From Limnoperna fortunei (lineage: Eukaryota > Mollusca > Bivalvia > Mytilida > Modiolidae), in the NCBI GenBank assembly GCA_944474755.1, contig OX104116.1, forward strand, positions 7,939,547 through 8,003,546: 64,000 bases of DNA, written 5' to 3'. Below the pieces are notes generated by a model that saw nothing but the letters and a program-made list of their open reading frames with translations, made no database searches and was not told where the DNA came from. Positions 46,876 through 58,340 of the stretch are shown here, in pieces. The stretch's first letter is position 1. The number at the start of each line of letters is the position of its first letter. A program made the position numbers and the translations under genes.

Positions 46876-47906
46876 GAGTATACATGTGTCGCCGCCTAGC
46901 CAATACTTTACAGATTTGAGTATACATGAGTCGCCGCCTAGCCAATACTTACCTTTGAGTATACATGTGTCGCCGCCTACCCAATACTTTACAGATTTGA
47001 GTATACATGAGTCGCCGCCTAGCCAATACTTACCTTTGAGTATACATGTGTCGCCGCCTAGCCAATACTTGACTTTGAGTATACATGAGTCACCGCCTAG
47101 CCAATACTATACAGATATGAGTATACATGAGTCGCCGCCTAGCCAATACTTACCTTTGAGTATACATGTGTCGCCGCCTAGCCAATACTTACCTTTGAGT
47201 ATACATGTGTCGCCACCTAGCCAATACTTTACAGATTTGAGTATACATGAGTCGCCGCCTAGCCAATACTTACCTTTGAGTATACATGTGTCGCCGCCTA
47301 GCCAAAACTTACCTTTGAGTATACATGTGTCGCCGCCTAGCCAATACTTACCTTTGAGTATACATGTGTCGCCGCCTAGCCAATACTTACCTTTGAGTAT
47401 ACATGAGTCACCGCCTAGCCAATACTTACCTTTGAGTATACATGTGTCGCCGCCTAGCCAATACTTACCTTTGAGTATACATGTGTCGCCGCCTAGCCAA
47501 TACTTACTTTTGAGTATACATGAGTCACCGCCTAGCCAATACTTACCTTTGAGTATACATGAGTAGCCGCCTAGCCAGTACTTACCTTTGAGTATACATG
47601 TGTCGCCGCCTAGCCAATACTTACCTTTGAGTATACATGTGTCGCCGCCTAGCCAATGCTTACCTTTGAGGATACATGTGTCGCCGCCTAGCCAATACTT
47701 ACCTTTGAGTATACATGAGTCACCGCCTAGCCAATACTTACCTTTGAGTATACATGAGTCGCCGCCTAGCCGGTACTTACCTTTGAGTATACAGGAGTCG
47801 CCGCCTAGCCAATACTTACCTTTGAGTATACAGGAGTCGCCGCCTAGCCAATACTTACCTTTGAGTATACATGTGTCGCTGCCTAGCCAATACTTTACAG
47901 ATTTGA
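46876..47906. repeat. 26-unit 39/42-bp minisatellite, long open frame
   Basis: 21 units of 39 bp and five of 42 bp. In the plus strand every unit reads as a 13-residue repeat such as SIHVSPPSQYLPL or, in the longer form, a 14-residue SIHVSPPSQYFTDL. The frame starts at the ATG at 46850 and is broken once, by TAG at about 47564 where TCG is expected, and ends at 47971. Units alternate V (GTG) and E (GAG) at the fourth position in an irregular order. On the minus strand most units contain CAAAGGTAAGTATT, a match to the splice-donor consensus. There is no signal peptide, domain or splice partner to show that the frame is used. Confidence 0.95.
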
Positions 47907-47971
47907 ATTTTAAGATTTCAACCTTTACAGGTTATATTTTTATGACATGTTTGTGTCAGGAATATATTTAA

Positions 47972-49926
47972 TCTTAACTATTCCATAGAAGAATCGAGTA
48001 ACTGTTCATTACTAGTTGCACAAAAATATTATGGTTTCATAAAGAGTCGTTTGCGGTGTTGTATTGAAATATGATTTCCTTAGGGAAGGTATGCAATGCC
48101 AATCGTTGAATGTTTGCTTAGCGTCCATGGAACAATATTTCAGGAATATTCCGAATAAGCGATAAATCAACATGATTTTAGAAAGTAACAAGTTGATCAG
48201 ATTGTTTTAAGCATGAATAATCCCTTGATGTACATCTGCAAAAGTAAGCGTTTCTAATGTCTGTCGGACAATAAAGATTTTTTTAATATCTTACTCCCAA
48301 GCGAAATAGATTTTTGTCAGAACCTGTAAGGCCAATGGAGTGTATGTGTTGCATAGATGATTATTATTTGAAAAGTTGTTTTTCGTGTTAGTGGACCCTA
48401 CGAAGGCTCAGATAAGCATGTGTCGCTCATCTGACATAAATAGGTCATTATGGATACAAATCTGGTCAGTGTTAACACTTTGAAAGTAAGTGTTCATGAT
48501 CTCCATAGGACCGGCCATGCAGTGCATTATTTTTCACATAGGATCCTAAATAAAACTTATATTCACTGATGGCGACCATATTGAATATTCAATCGGCACA
48601 AAATACATAACTTTCGTATAGTTCAATCAAATGAGTATTCATCCAACAAATTAATTATTGCGTATTTTTATTAGTCTGGAAAATACTTTTTGGTTATGTT
48701 ATATTTACAATACTAAAATTTTTTTCTCTTAATTCATTAAACCGCAAAAATGAGGTCATGGACAGGTTTCTTGAGATATGAACTTGACCATCAAACTTAG
48801 GTTATTTGTTAATGGTTAATCGTTGGTCTCTCGCTGGGAACCGCGTCTTTCATTCACAGGCGAGACCATAAAACTATAACTGTGAGCAAAATATACATAT
48901 TTAAAAGTCCGACATTTTTGTTGTTATTTAAAATTCAAACACTTAAGTTTTATAAGTTCAAACTTATTTGTGTCTACTTTTAAAATAATTTTAGTGCTCG
49001 TCTACAATATTTTCTTTTCAGCTACAATCTGAAATAAATTTATTCATATGGATCACGTGACGTTTTACACACATGCGTGTAACTGTATTATTCGCATCTG
49101 CGATGCTTGCTATTTTAAATAATCCATACGCTTGTCGTCAATGTACAAAAATACTTTCCTTCTGCACCTTGAATTAGATGTATGTTTTATTGCCCTCCAC
49201 CGTTAGAGTCAAGAAACATAGCATATACATACAATTCAACGTACCTTGGGGAAAGTATTATTGTACACCGACAACAATCATTTGAAATACTTGTGTAATG
49301 TATCCCAAATTCAGTATCTGTCAATGGGCCAGAACACTTCTTATGAAAAAGCGGCCGTAAATCTGGGACATCACCATCGAATTAAACATCTTTCCTACAT
49401 GCATATCTGCATATGAGGATCTATTATTCGTATGCATTCAACAAAGTATGACTGAGGTTTTGTAATTTGCGATGACACGTTGCGTACTGGAAAGGCTCAA
49501 AATTTCTAAATCCAAAAGGGCCATACTAAGGAAAATTCAGTTGGATCGAACATCCTATCTTCATGCACATCTACATACATGTATGTACCAATATCCATGC
49601 TCCTCTACCCTTCTCTACCCTTACCCATCACGCCCCATGATTCTCTTGATTTATTTTCTTTTTCTAATGTTAAATAAACATTGCCCGCTGGGATAAGTAA
49701 ACATTGAACAAATCTGCATGTGTGTATCCAACAATTTAATGTCCATAGGAAGTAAAGTAGAGGAAACCAAAAGAAGAAACATCATATAGAACTATAGTGA
49801 TGGTTCCACACGATTGTCAGCCACAGTATCGTTCCACTGCGAGATACTAACTCGCCGTTGTGGGATAATATCTTTTTTATTCATGTCTCTAATACGGTTC
49901 CATACAATCAGTTGCTATCAAACCGG
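47972..49926. other. Intergenic, nothing recognised
   Basis: AT-rich. Short plus-strand open frame at 49472-49696 lacks recognisable features. Confidence 0.4.
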
Positions 49927-50115
49927 TTGGTTGGTTTGAATGAGGTTTAACGCCAATGTCACAATTTCAGCAATATCTCATCTGTCATATTGACGTTTTT
50001 CTTAGGGAAGAAGCCACAGTACACGTGAAAACTCCCGACCTTTGTTATAGGAAACTGACAATGATTGCAGACAGAAATGAGAAATAACCCCATCGACCGA
50101 GTAGAATAGGGCGAA
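49927..50115 (-). repeat. Old SINE copy
   Basis: GGTTTGAATGAGGTTTAACGCC, GAAGAAGCCACAGTACACG and AACTCCCGACCTTTG are in SINE order; the right end ATCGACCGAGTAG may be the A-box remnant. Strongly diverged. Confidence 0.65.
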
Positions 50116-50179
50116 TCGTTTTCAGCATTTAAGCGTTATAGAAAAATCTTTAAGTTTTTCCATGACCTTCTGATCTTAA

Positions 50180-50400
50180 TAATCAAATCAAATCAAATAT
50201 TTTATTCCATTATAAATTAATCATGGCGCCCAGTATTAATATTAATATTGATAGATAATGGTTATCATCAGTTAACCATATAAACAGATTTGCAGAACTA
50301 ATGTTTTCTAGATTCGTAATTTGTTTCCGTTTTAACTTGTATTTTGGGCATGTCAATAAAACATGTTCTTAGTCCTATGATCTGATCTAGCTCACACGAT
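50180..50400 (-). pseudogene. LINE C-terminus and tail, third 3'-end type
   Basis: On the minus strand EHVLLTCPKYKLKRKQITN (about 50370) resembles the EHFLLxCP segment of LINE C-terminal Cys/His motifs. The copy ends GGAATAAAATATTTGATTTG, a tail made of TTTGA units, at about 50190. Only the last roughly 60 codons remain, with a frameshift upstream. Confidence 0.55.
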
Positions 50401-50777
50401 TAACATATATATAATCGTAAATATATAATAAGCTGAACTAAAATATCAAGCTAAATGGACTTGTATACTCAATAACAGGTCTGTCAAAATTGAATGACTT
50501 CGGTGGGGAGTAAAAGTCAAGCTGTTCTGGATGCTGCTTTGACATACCTTAAAACCGCCGATTTTGATAAGCCATTTAAATCCATCGTACTTACTGCAAT
50601 TCTTTTATTTTGTTATTTCGCACTAGAATGATGGTTTTGTGATTAAAACTAATGTTACGTCTTTATTAATTACTTATTCATTTCATTTTAATTGTTTATT
50701 TTTGGGTAAATATGTCAGCATTGTTGTGTAAATTCAATTTATGTCGATCTTTGCACCACAGTCTGTGCACACCTTTG

Positions 50778-51155
50778 TTAAAGGTAGCAGTATACGGTTT
50801 TGTAGTTTAGTTTCGAATGTCCCCCTGTGAAATTCCTAAATATAGTAGTATGGTCCAGTTGCAGTTTACTCACATCTATGATAAATGAAATGCAATAAAT
50901 TTTTGAAGTGTCAGTAGAAAGTGTCATGTTTATAGAAAAGAAATATATATAATATTTAGTTGTCATCCTTGTTATAGTAGTAAAACCCCTAGACTGCCTA
51001 TAAGACCATTTGACTCCTAGCTTTAGCTCTCTCTGATGCATTACAATAGCATGTTCCTTGTCAACAAAATTGTGTGAAATCGAGGTGGATGACATGTATT
51101 TTGCCAGTGTTTTTCTGCTTAGAAATTGATCTAAATAAACAAATATATATGTCAT
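50778..51155 (-). CDS. Unrecognised 125-codon frame inside the TIR element
   Basis: The frame runs from about 51155 leftward to the end of the element, its last codons (KTVYCYL) lying in the TIR itself and its stop in the target DNA. It has mixed composition with SRKTLAKYMSSTSISHNF early and SKLQLDHTTIFRNFTGGH late; no domain, signal peptide or Cys/His motif is apparent. For AT-rich DNA the length is somewhat more than expected by chance but not decisive. It may be only a chance frame in a non-autonomous element. Confidence 0.3.
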   Translation of the reverse strand: MTYIFVYLDQFLSRKTLAKYMSSTSISHNFVDKEHAIVMHQRELKLGVKWSYRQSRGFTTITRMTTKYYIYFFSINMTLSTDTSKIYCISFIIDVSKLQLDHTTIFRNFTGGHSKLNYKTVYCYL

Positions 51156-51443
51156 ATTGCTCTTCTGTTAGGCGTTAAAGTGTCAGAATTTTTCAAATGA
51201 AGGTAAATTGCTAATGATTTGTCCGATTTTCTCACATGGAACAGCTGATTTTTATCAATGATTTTATAAAATTTTTATCAAATTACCATGAAACTTAAAA
51301 TGCAGGACACAAATTAAATATATGTACAATATTTCCAGTACAATTGGATCTATGCAAAAATGTCATACATGTTTTTATTTGACAAAACAAGACCACGACC
51401 TCTGTTGATTATATTTTAATGCAAAAAACCGTATATTGCATCC
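50783..51443. mobile_element. 661-bp TIR element carrying an open frame
   Basis: Ends GGTAGCAGTATACGGTTTT and AAAACCGTATATTGCATCC are reverse complements except at a few positions. TAAA flanks both sides (50779-50782 and 51444-51447). In the neighbouring tandem copy the same site reads TTTGTTAAAACTACCGTG without the element, which supplies the empty site. TTTGT and AAAACT meet correctly when the element and one TAAA are removed. The superfamily is not known; a 4-bp TAAA duplication is an unusual choice. Confidence 0.85.
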
Positions 51444-51930
51444 TAAAACTACCGTGCCTGTTCCATCGCACTATTATGCTGGTTTTATGACTAAAACTAA
51501 TGTTACGTCTTTATTAATTACTTATTCATTTCATTTAAAGCGCCTGTTCCATCGCACTATTATGCTAGTTTTATTACTAAAACTAATGTTACGTCTTTAT
51601 TAATTACTTATTCATTTCATTTTAATTGTTTATTTCTGGGTAAATGTGTCAGCATTGTAAGATGTTGTGTAAATTTAATCTATGTCGATCTTTGCACCTC
51701 AGTCTGTGCACACCTTTGTTAAAACTACCGTGCCTGTTCCATCGCACTATTATGCTGGTTTTATGACTAAAACTAATGTTACGTCTTTATTAATTACTTA
51801 TTGATTTCGTTTTAATTGTTTATTCCTGCGTAAACATTTCTGCATTGTAGGCTGTTGTGTAAATTCAGTCTATATGGGCACACCACAATCTGTGCACACA
51901 TTTGTTAAAACTACCGTAAATGTTTTATTA

Positions 51931-52214
51931 ATAAGTTTAAACTTGGCTGGTACTATTGTGCCTGTTTCCTCGCTAAGCAAGGCCACGTGACGCACTAATA
52001 TCCTGTCTCTTGGAGACTTGTACCCCGTCTCAACTTGACTTGTATCTCTTCTCCTCGAAATCACTTTGATTAGAAAATAAATGCCTGATGCTAGGTTTTC
52101 TTCACGTAGCTATGATAAACCTACTGTTTTAAGAAAATCATTGGTTAAGGGAGTAAACGGGGGATGCTGAAATATAAAAAGTTTGTCCCATACGAAATTT
52201 TTTCATGTAGTCTG
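51931..52214. other. Intergenic, nothing recognised
   Basis: No supported feature. Confidence 0.4.
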
Positions 52215-52262
52215 ATTTAGCTGAAATATTTATGAAAGTGGCGTTAAACCCAATGTAAAGAA
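52215..52262 (+). repeat. SINE 3' end remnant
   Basis: TTAGCTGAAATATTTATGAA and AGTGGCGTTAAACCCAATG match the last part of the SINE; only the terminal roughly 50 bp remain. Confidence 0.6.
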
Positions 52263-53712
52263 ACACATACATATTTTTGTTAAACGTCAGTAACTTAAGA
52301 GTGTTTATTAAATTTTTTCTCATAAGACTTAAGAAAAAAATCAGCTTTGTTATCTAAACTGACTGAAAGGCAGAAAGAATTATTAATCATATCTAAACTG
52401 CTTTCCAAACGGACGCAAAACTGCAGGAATAGTGTTGTAAGATTATCTACAAAGACTCCTCATTTTGATTGATTTTGAGAAGAATATGGCCAGGATATGC
52501 AAAACCGATTGGCCTAAAATTTCTTTTTCAATGACTACAGGGCGAAGGCGTGGCTGTATTGTGCAATCCTTTTGTTTTCCATTTGCAGAAATTTTAAACA
52601 TTTCGCAAACAAGGAGCGTGGCAAGTTGGTTTAGGTAGTTAGACACTTACAGATGTAATTTTTCTGCTTTGTTTAAAATTCGATTGGTTATTTCCGTAAT
52701 TGATTTGCCGACATGTTACACGCCCTTTACTTCGATAATTATACTGAATGGGAAAAGAAACGCCACATTTTCGCTCTTCAGTATAATTTTCAACCTTTTT
52801 TCTGATCTGAGGAGTTCGGCTTGTTGAATAAATTGTGTATGTAACGTAAAGTACATGTATCACCAAAACGTCGGAGGCACAACTAATATTAACGTAATAC
52901 AGATTGTAAAACAAATATAAATGTAAATAATAATTTTTAAAGAGCTACAAACCACCACAAATATTACTGTAAGCACTACATATAATAATAAAACCACAAC
53001 ATGTCCACATATATTAGTGGAGGTAACACACATATTACTAATAAAACAAATATCGCGGATTTATTTTTATGCCAAAAGTGGAAGTTTTTTACCGGGTACA
53101 TCGTCTTCCTACCAATAAACAACAGCATTGTTTTCACAATAAGTCGTAAGTTTGAAATCTGTCGTGCTTACCTCACAATGTATTTCCCTTTGATCTTCCA
53201 ACACTTACGATAGATTTAACACTTCGTACTTTTTGTGAAATTCGCAGCGGGACTCCATAATCTAGCGTAATATTTGCTGTTTGCGATATTAGACGGCGAT
53301 TTTTAGGGATTCTGATTATCCCTCAGTAGTATCTGAATGCTCTCAGTGATAACTTGTATATAGTGTTCTCATTCGGACGCAGTCCACAAAGTTAAAAGGA
53401 TATATAGAAGAAGTTAATAAACATGCAGGGAAATGACAGATCTAATATTCAGACCAGTTAAAGAAAGATAACCAATTAGCAGATTAATATTTTAAGAAAG
53501 TAAGTGAGTAAAATATTTATTAAAGTGACATGTGTACATTTAAAATAGATTCAAAACACGAAGAAATAATCAAATTTAACACACCGGTCCACTGAACCTA
53601 TAAGTCACTTAAAATATTTATTAAAAAAAAGATAACAACAAAAGAAGAAGTAAACATGATTGAGTTGAAAATAAATTACTTTTAGTAAATGAACTGTCTT
53701 CGTTTTAAATAT
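52263..53712. other. Intergenic; one unproven exon-like frame
   Basis: The minus-strand frame 52639-52914 ends at a GTAAGT donor-like site and contains two Cys, but no domain is recognisable. Nothing else is seen. Confidence 0.35.
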
Positions 53713-53790
53713 GCGGATTGCCAGTTTTCCATACAGGTCGGGGTTATCTCCAGGAAGTCCTGATTCCTCCTCCAATAACAAGTGTGGACA
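53713..53790 (+). repeat. SINE middle fragment
   Basis: GGATTGCCAGTTTTCC, CAGGTCGGGGTTATCTCC and TCCTGATTCCTCCTCCAATA match the SINE core in plus orientation; both ends missing. Confidence 0.75.
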
Positions 53791-55319
53791 CAAATAAATG
53801 TCTCGCCTGCATTCCGCATCAGTAACCGAAAATAAATTTCGTCATAAGCATTACGTAAATAGCATTAGTTATCAGCAGCAGCCTGTATACCAAATATTGT
53901 CACCATACCATGCATAGTTACAGGGGCTTAGAAAATCGTCATCGTCGTATAAAATACATGGCTTCGAGACAAATTTGTTCTTACAAAACCTTTTCTTTTT
54001 TCTTAAACTTTCAATTACTCATGACATAATTACATTTGTTGAAAAGATAGATCGAGAATTTGTAGATGGTACAGAAATATTGGCGGTTGATCATTTTTCA
54101 GGTGGGCAATTTTCGGTCTGAGCGGTTGTTAATTTTTTAAAAAGTTATTAAAAGTTTAAGAGAAAGGAAAGGATGATGACATACATAATCTGAAAATTAG
54201 TTTTACGTCCTGCAATTTCTAGGCAAGTGACTAACTACCTGAAACACTTAGTTAATCATGTTAATAGGAGAAAGTTGCAATTATAATGTACTTTTTAACC
54301 AGGGAATGTCTATACTAACTGTATAGACTGTCACTGATTTAACTTATTCCGTTAGTGCATAGATGGTCATAGATGAATATGGTCATTAAGATGCAAATCT
54401 TTCCTTAACAAATAAAAGACAAACTGATTTGTTCGTTGATACAGTAATACAAATCATTGGTTGGGCTATTCAAACTTTGTGGAAGGGAGATAATTCAAAC
54501 ATGTTATTATTGAGCTGCAGGTGTAGGATCACCAAATACTGGGAACAGGTCTGAGATTGTACAAGTAGTGCTATTTAAAAATAGCTGCACACTGTTATAA
54601 TTATAACTTTTGAACCATAATAGATATTGGAACAAACTTGGTATTTTTGGAAAGCTGAATAATTCAGGAAATAAGAGGATAAAGTTTAACTGATGTGTAC
54701 TTAAGATAAAAATTATGAGAGTCATTGGATGACATGCACTATTTTAGGACTGAACTTGAAAGTGAAAGTAAATTTTTTGAGGGAGTTGACTTCTGGTTGG
54801 TCCTTCTTTCTTATATGCAATGAAAGTGGTTCTGAAATTTTGAGAGAATACTCAGGGGTTAGATGTTGTCATGTGACAGGAATATTTCTTTATTTGAAAC
54901 AAAGGTAAAATGTTCAAAAAATTCAAAATCAACCAATTTTATATAGCCGAAGAGGCGATAAACAATGGTGGTCCTTCCACTGAAGAAATTTATAACGATG
55001 TCATCGTTGTTTTACCGAATAAGTATTCCGACCATACAAAAGTAGCTCTATTTTCTAGATAGCAAAAAACTTAATTATATACCGTATTATAACCTATGAG
55101 GGCCTCTCATATCCGCAACCTTGCGACGCGGTGCTTCTCTGTTGAGGACCCTCCAAATGTATGTCTTATACACTGACTATTAATGGGTTTTTTTAGTATT
55201 GTTAATAGACAATTTAAATTTATTTAATGTCTTTATTTTTCGAATAATTCAAACATAATTAAAAATAATGGATACATTACGAATTGGAGAATTGTTAATA
55301 ATTACGTTATTTCTATTAT
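53791..55319. other. Intergenic downstream of the IgGFc-like gene
   Basis: AT-rich; expected to contain the 3' UTR of the minus-strand gene next to 55320. No other gene recognised. Confidence 0.4.
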
Positions 55320-56539
55320 TTATATTGTGCGGAAGGCAATGCCTGCTGGATATCCATACGCATCTAATATTTCGTTTCCATAAACCCAAAGTCCGAATTT
55401 TACATCTTTTGAATGTTTCAAATGATGCTCACCACTAGCTATTTGTATTGTGAATGAGCTGTAACTACCATAGCGTCCATTGATAGTGTACACTGTATCG
55501 GTTGATACAGAACGTCCATCAAGTATAAATCCATTTAATCCACTGGTTTCCACCGTCACACTTATGTAGCTTGTAAAACCGCTTTGCACCACAAAGTCGT
55601 ATTCAGGCAAATATTGGTTGATACCGTATATTGTCATCATAAAGGCATCACCTTTCTTTTCTCGTAACTCGTGTGGGTAAATCATGACATAGACTGCAGA
55701 CGTAGCGTTAATCAAGGCAATAGTATTGTGATAGAAATCAAAGAAATCTCGTTTTCTGTACTCTTTGGTCGTTACTTGATTGTTTGATTGTACCATGATC
55801 GAACCACCATGCGCACTGATTACTCTTACCGTACTGTTAGAACGCGTTGCAATATGAGGAACAATATATGTCGTATCCAGTTGTTCAACAGGTAGAACCA
55901 TTTCTATGAATGGGTTGCAGTTACCACTTCCAGCTGCATAATTACATTTATTTCCACTCACAACGGCGACTGGACCTGTACTAGTTACCTGTGTTCCAGT
56001 TAAATCTGAGGTATGAGATATTTCAAAAGTTTCGTACTTGTTCAATACGACAGTTAGATTATCGTTTTGAGAAAACTGTCTGTTTTTATATGTAACCAAT
56101 CCGGCTGTCATTTTGAAATTGATGTTTACTATTGTACTGGATTCTGTTGGTGTTAATGTAATCACACTTTCCCAAAATGTATAAGTAAATGAGGGAATGA
56201 TATAATTTCGAGTTAAAAAAATCGACGGAATAGCCAGATATCCTTCACTGTAACCATTTCCAGCTGAATAGTCATTATAAACCATACCATACACCATAGT
56301 TCTAGTATTACTATTTAATTCCACCCCGGCATGTTTTAACCCGTCAGTCATATAAACGTCATGGTTCAACGAATATTCATTCTGGTTGCCCACAACATTC
56401 AAAGATTGATTCAAATTGTTAGAAAAGTAATATGCTGACACGTGGTTAGATTTCCGTGTAGTTAACAATGCTTTTGGTGTGGATTGTTTTAAATTGATCA
56501 CCTCAGGGAAAATAAGAAGAAAATGTATTCCTTTGGAAT
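55320..56539 (-). CDS. IgGFc-binding-protein-like terminal exon
   Basis: The exon opens after an acceptor-like TTTATAATTGTAG (AG at 56541-56540) and runs to the stop at 55322-55320, about 405 codons. The frame is open through the exon start, where a codon is completed by one base of an upstream exon. Features of the IgGFc-binding N-terminal domain are present: AIPSIFLTRNYIIPSF, TGPVAVVSGNKCNYA with paired Cys (NKCNY...GNCNPF), VLPVEQLDTTYIVPH and, at the end, KFGLWVYGNEILDAYGYPAG. This domain occurs in secreted or cell-surface mucin-like and von Willebrand-type proteins of molluscs. The signal-peptide exon was not found upstream. The gene ends right after the domain, so the product is a short single-domain form. 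Confidence 0.85.
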
Positions 56540-57052
56540 CTACAATTATAAAATAATTTCGAATGTTAATTTTCAGACAACCAATGTGAAGCTTACATAA
56601 TTAATTATTTTAATGAATTAAAAACTATGTATTAATAGTTATCGCATTTTTTGATCAAAATGAAAAGTACGTAAGTTACGCTTATGACAATGTTTTTATT
56701 CAGGATCAAATTTTCAAAAACTGTTATTAAGCACAAATTCTTATTTACGACCAGTTTACACCATTTATTTTTAACGATAAAAATTGGTTGATTAATATAG
56801 TGTTTGCTTTACGTCCAGCGAGAATTATTTCAGCTGTATTCAGGATGGGAACAAGATAACAAACTAAATCAACGGTGAAGGAGGGTGGGATGGGACATAT
56901 ATATAGGGAACACAATTTGGACTGCACTGAAAAAGTATGGAGTATTGGGTAGTGTAGGAGAATTTAGCCTTTGTTAGCGGCTACAATGAGCCTACTCTTT
57001 TTCGAAATCTACAAAAGGTGTTTTTATCGTACCAGCAGTTTGTAATTTCCGA
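56540..57052. other. Upstream of the IgGFc-like exon, 5' exon not found
   Basis: An exon encoding a signal peptide should lie on the minus strand at higher coordinates. The stretch 56880-56905 has a TATATATA run that could be a promoter, but I see no suitable ATG with a hydrophobic leader. Confidence 0.3.
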
Positions 57053-57197
57053 AATCATTATAGGATTAAACACTGGGCTTTAGGAAATTATCAATGTGTA
57101 AAGTTTGGAGACTCACTCACAAACTAAATAAAGGGAGTCGATGGAGTTTACACATTGATAATTTTCTAAAACTAAGTGTTTATTTCACATAATTCTC
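57053..57197. repeat. Fold-back palindrome
   Basis: Arms of about 65 bp pair well in the inner part (AAATTATCAATGTGTAAA with TTTACACATTGATAATTT) and less well outside, around a 14-base loop at about 57119-57132. Confidence 0.8.
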
Positions 57198-57902
57198 TGT
57201 AATAATCGTTGCAATTTTTTAAAGCAGCAAAAACAGTTACAGAAACCTATCTAGTTCTCAAAATGTACCAAGACCGGAAAGCATAGAAATATGCAAAACA
57301 TAGTACTAAAGGAATCTAGGTTCTGTAGATATTGATAAAAAACAATAAAACGAAATCTTAAATTTTATTTTATATTATATGTGATTTGAAATCTTTATCG
57401 ATTTAATTGCGGCAGACAAAACATTGTCACTCACCCTTATCAATACGCTATGGGAACGCCATCTTGTTTAACTTGGTTACTGAAAGTAGTCCGCTCAGAG
57501 GAAATATCGATATATAAATTTTCTGACATGACGTAATTTAAGTGTTTTTATCCAATCAAAGCATTCAATATAAATATATTACAGGAGGAGTAGAATTATT
57601 AACTTTTATAGGGCGTTGTATATAGTGCAGGCGAACGATTGCCATGCGACCCCACCAGAGTACTAGTAAGTAGAATTGGGCTTAATTTTATGATATCATG
57701 CAACGTGGAGTTCATTCAGAGTAATTATAATATGCATAGAACTTTGCGTGTTTTCGATTAGTCTAAAAACAACTATCGGGTCATGATAAATCACATCAGT
57801 TATAAAATTACATACGCTGCACGATTCCGCTGCATAGTAGTTAAGCGGAATCCGATATGTCCGATATCGACCTGTTTTTTGTTTTGTTTTAGCCAATCAA
57901 TT
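57198..57902. other. Intergenic, nothing recognised
   Basis: AT-rich; minus-strand frame 57696-57896 is unrecognised. Confidence 0.4.
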
Positions 57903-58340
57903 AAACCAAATATTTAACATTGCGCCTTCCATTTGGGGCACCTGCAATTAAGATTTTATGTGTGAAAATCCTCTCAAATTAAACCCCCGAAAGCAGTTGC
58001 TTGTGGAAGTTGAAATGTTAGACTACATTATTAACAAATAAAAAAATAAAGGTCGTGCGGCAAAAATGACCGAAAATTTTGGGTGAAAAATCAGCACTGA
58101 ATGAAACTAACAAACTGTCTAACCTTCCCCATTTTTAAAAAAGAGCTCTATTTTCCCGGCTTTTATTAATGTTCCCTCAAATGTAGAAGATTTTCAATCA
58201 ATTATGTTTCTATTTTTAAATTTTCCTATTTTTCAGAACCCAAACATCCAATCAGATGCATCCGTGTATTTTCTTCTGATTACTATCTTGGGTTCAAAAA
58301 TTTCCCGGTGTAATGTAAACAAATAATTGGTTTATTGTAA
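57903..58340. repeat. 440-bp element with inverted ends, left copy
   Basis: Starts AAACCAAATATTTAACATTG and ends CAATGT... complement: GTGTAATGTAAACAAATAAT followed by TGGTTTATTGTAACC. The two ends are reverse complements over about 22 bp with a 3-base gap. A second copy, about 93-95% identical by eye and in the same orientation, lies at 63437-63866. No coding frame. MITE-like; TA may be the target site. Confidence 0.8.

Larger units (their letters stand above)
50600..51930. repeat. About 185-bp tandem repeat, four copies, one interrupted
   Basis: Copies contain CTGTTCCATCGCACTATTAT, AATGTTACGTCTTTATTAAT and GTCTGTGCACACCTTTGTTA. They lie at about 50600-50782, 51444-51540 (3' part missing), 51541-51729 and 51730-51912. 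A 661-bp element separates the first from the rest. Confidence 0.9.

Noticed and set aside
52639..52914. Minus-strand exon ending at a GTAAGT site
   Set aside because: Two Cys and a donor-like site are not enough; no domain and no clear acceptor.
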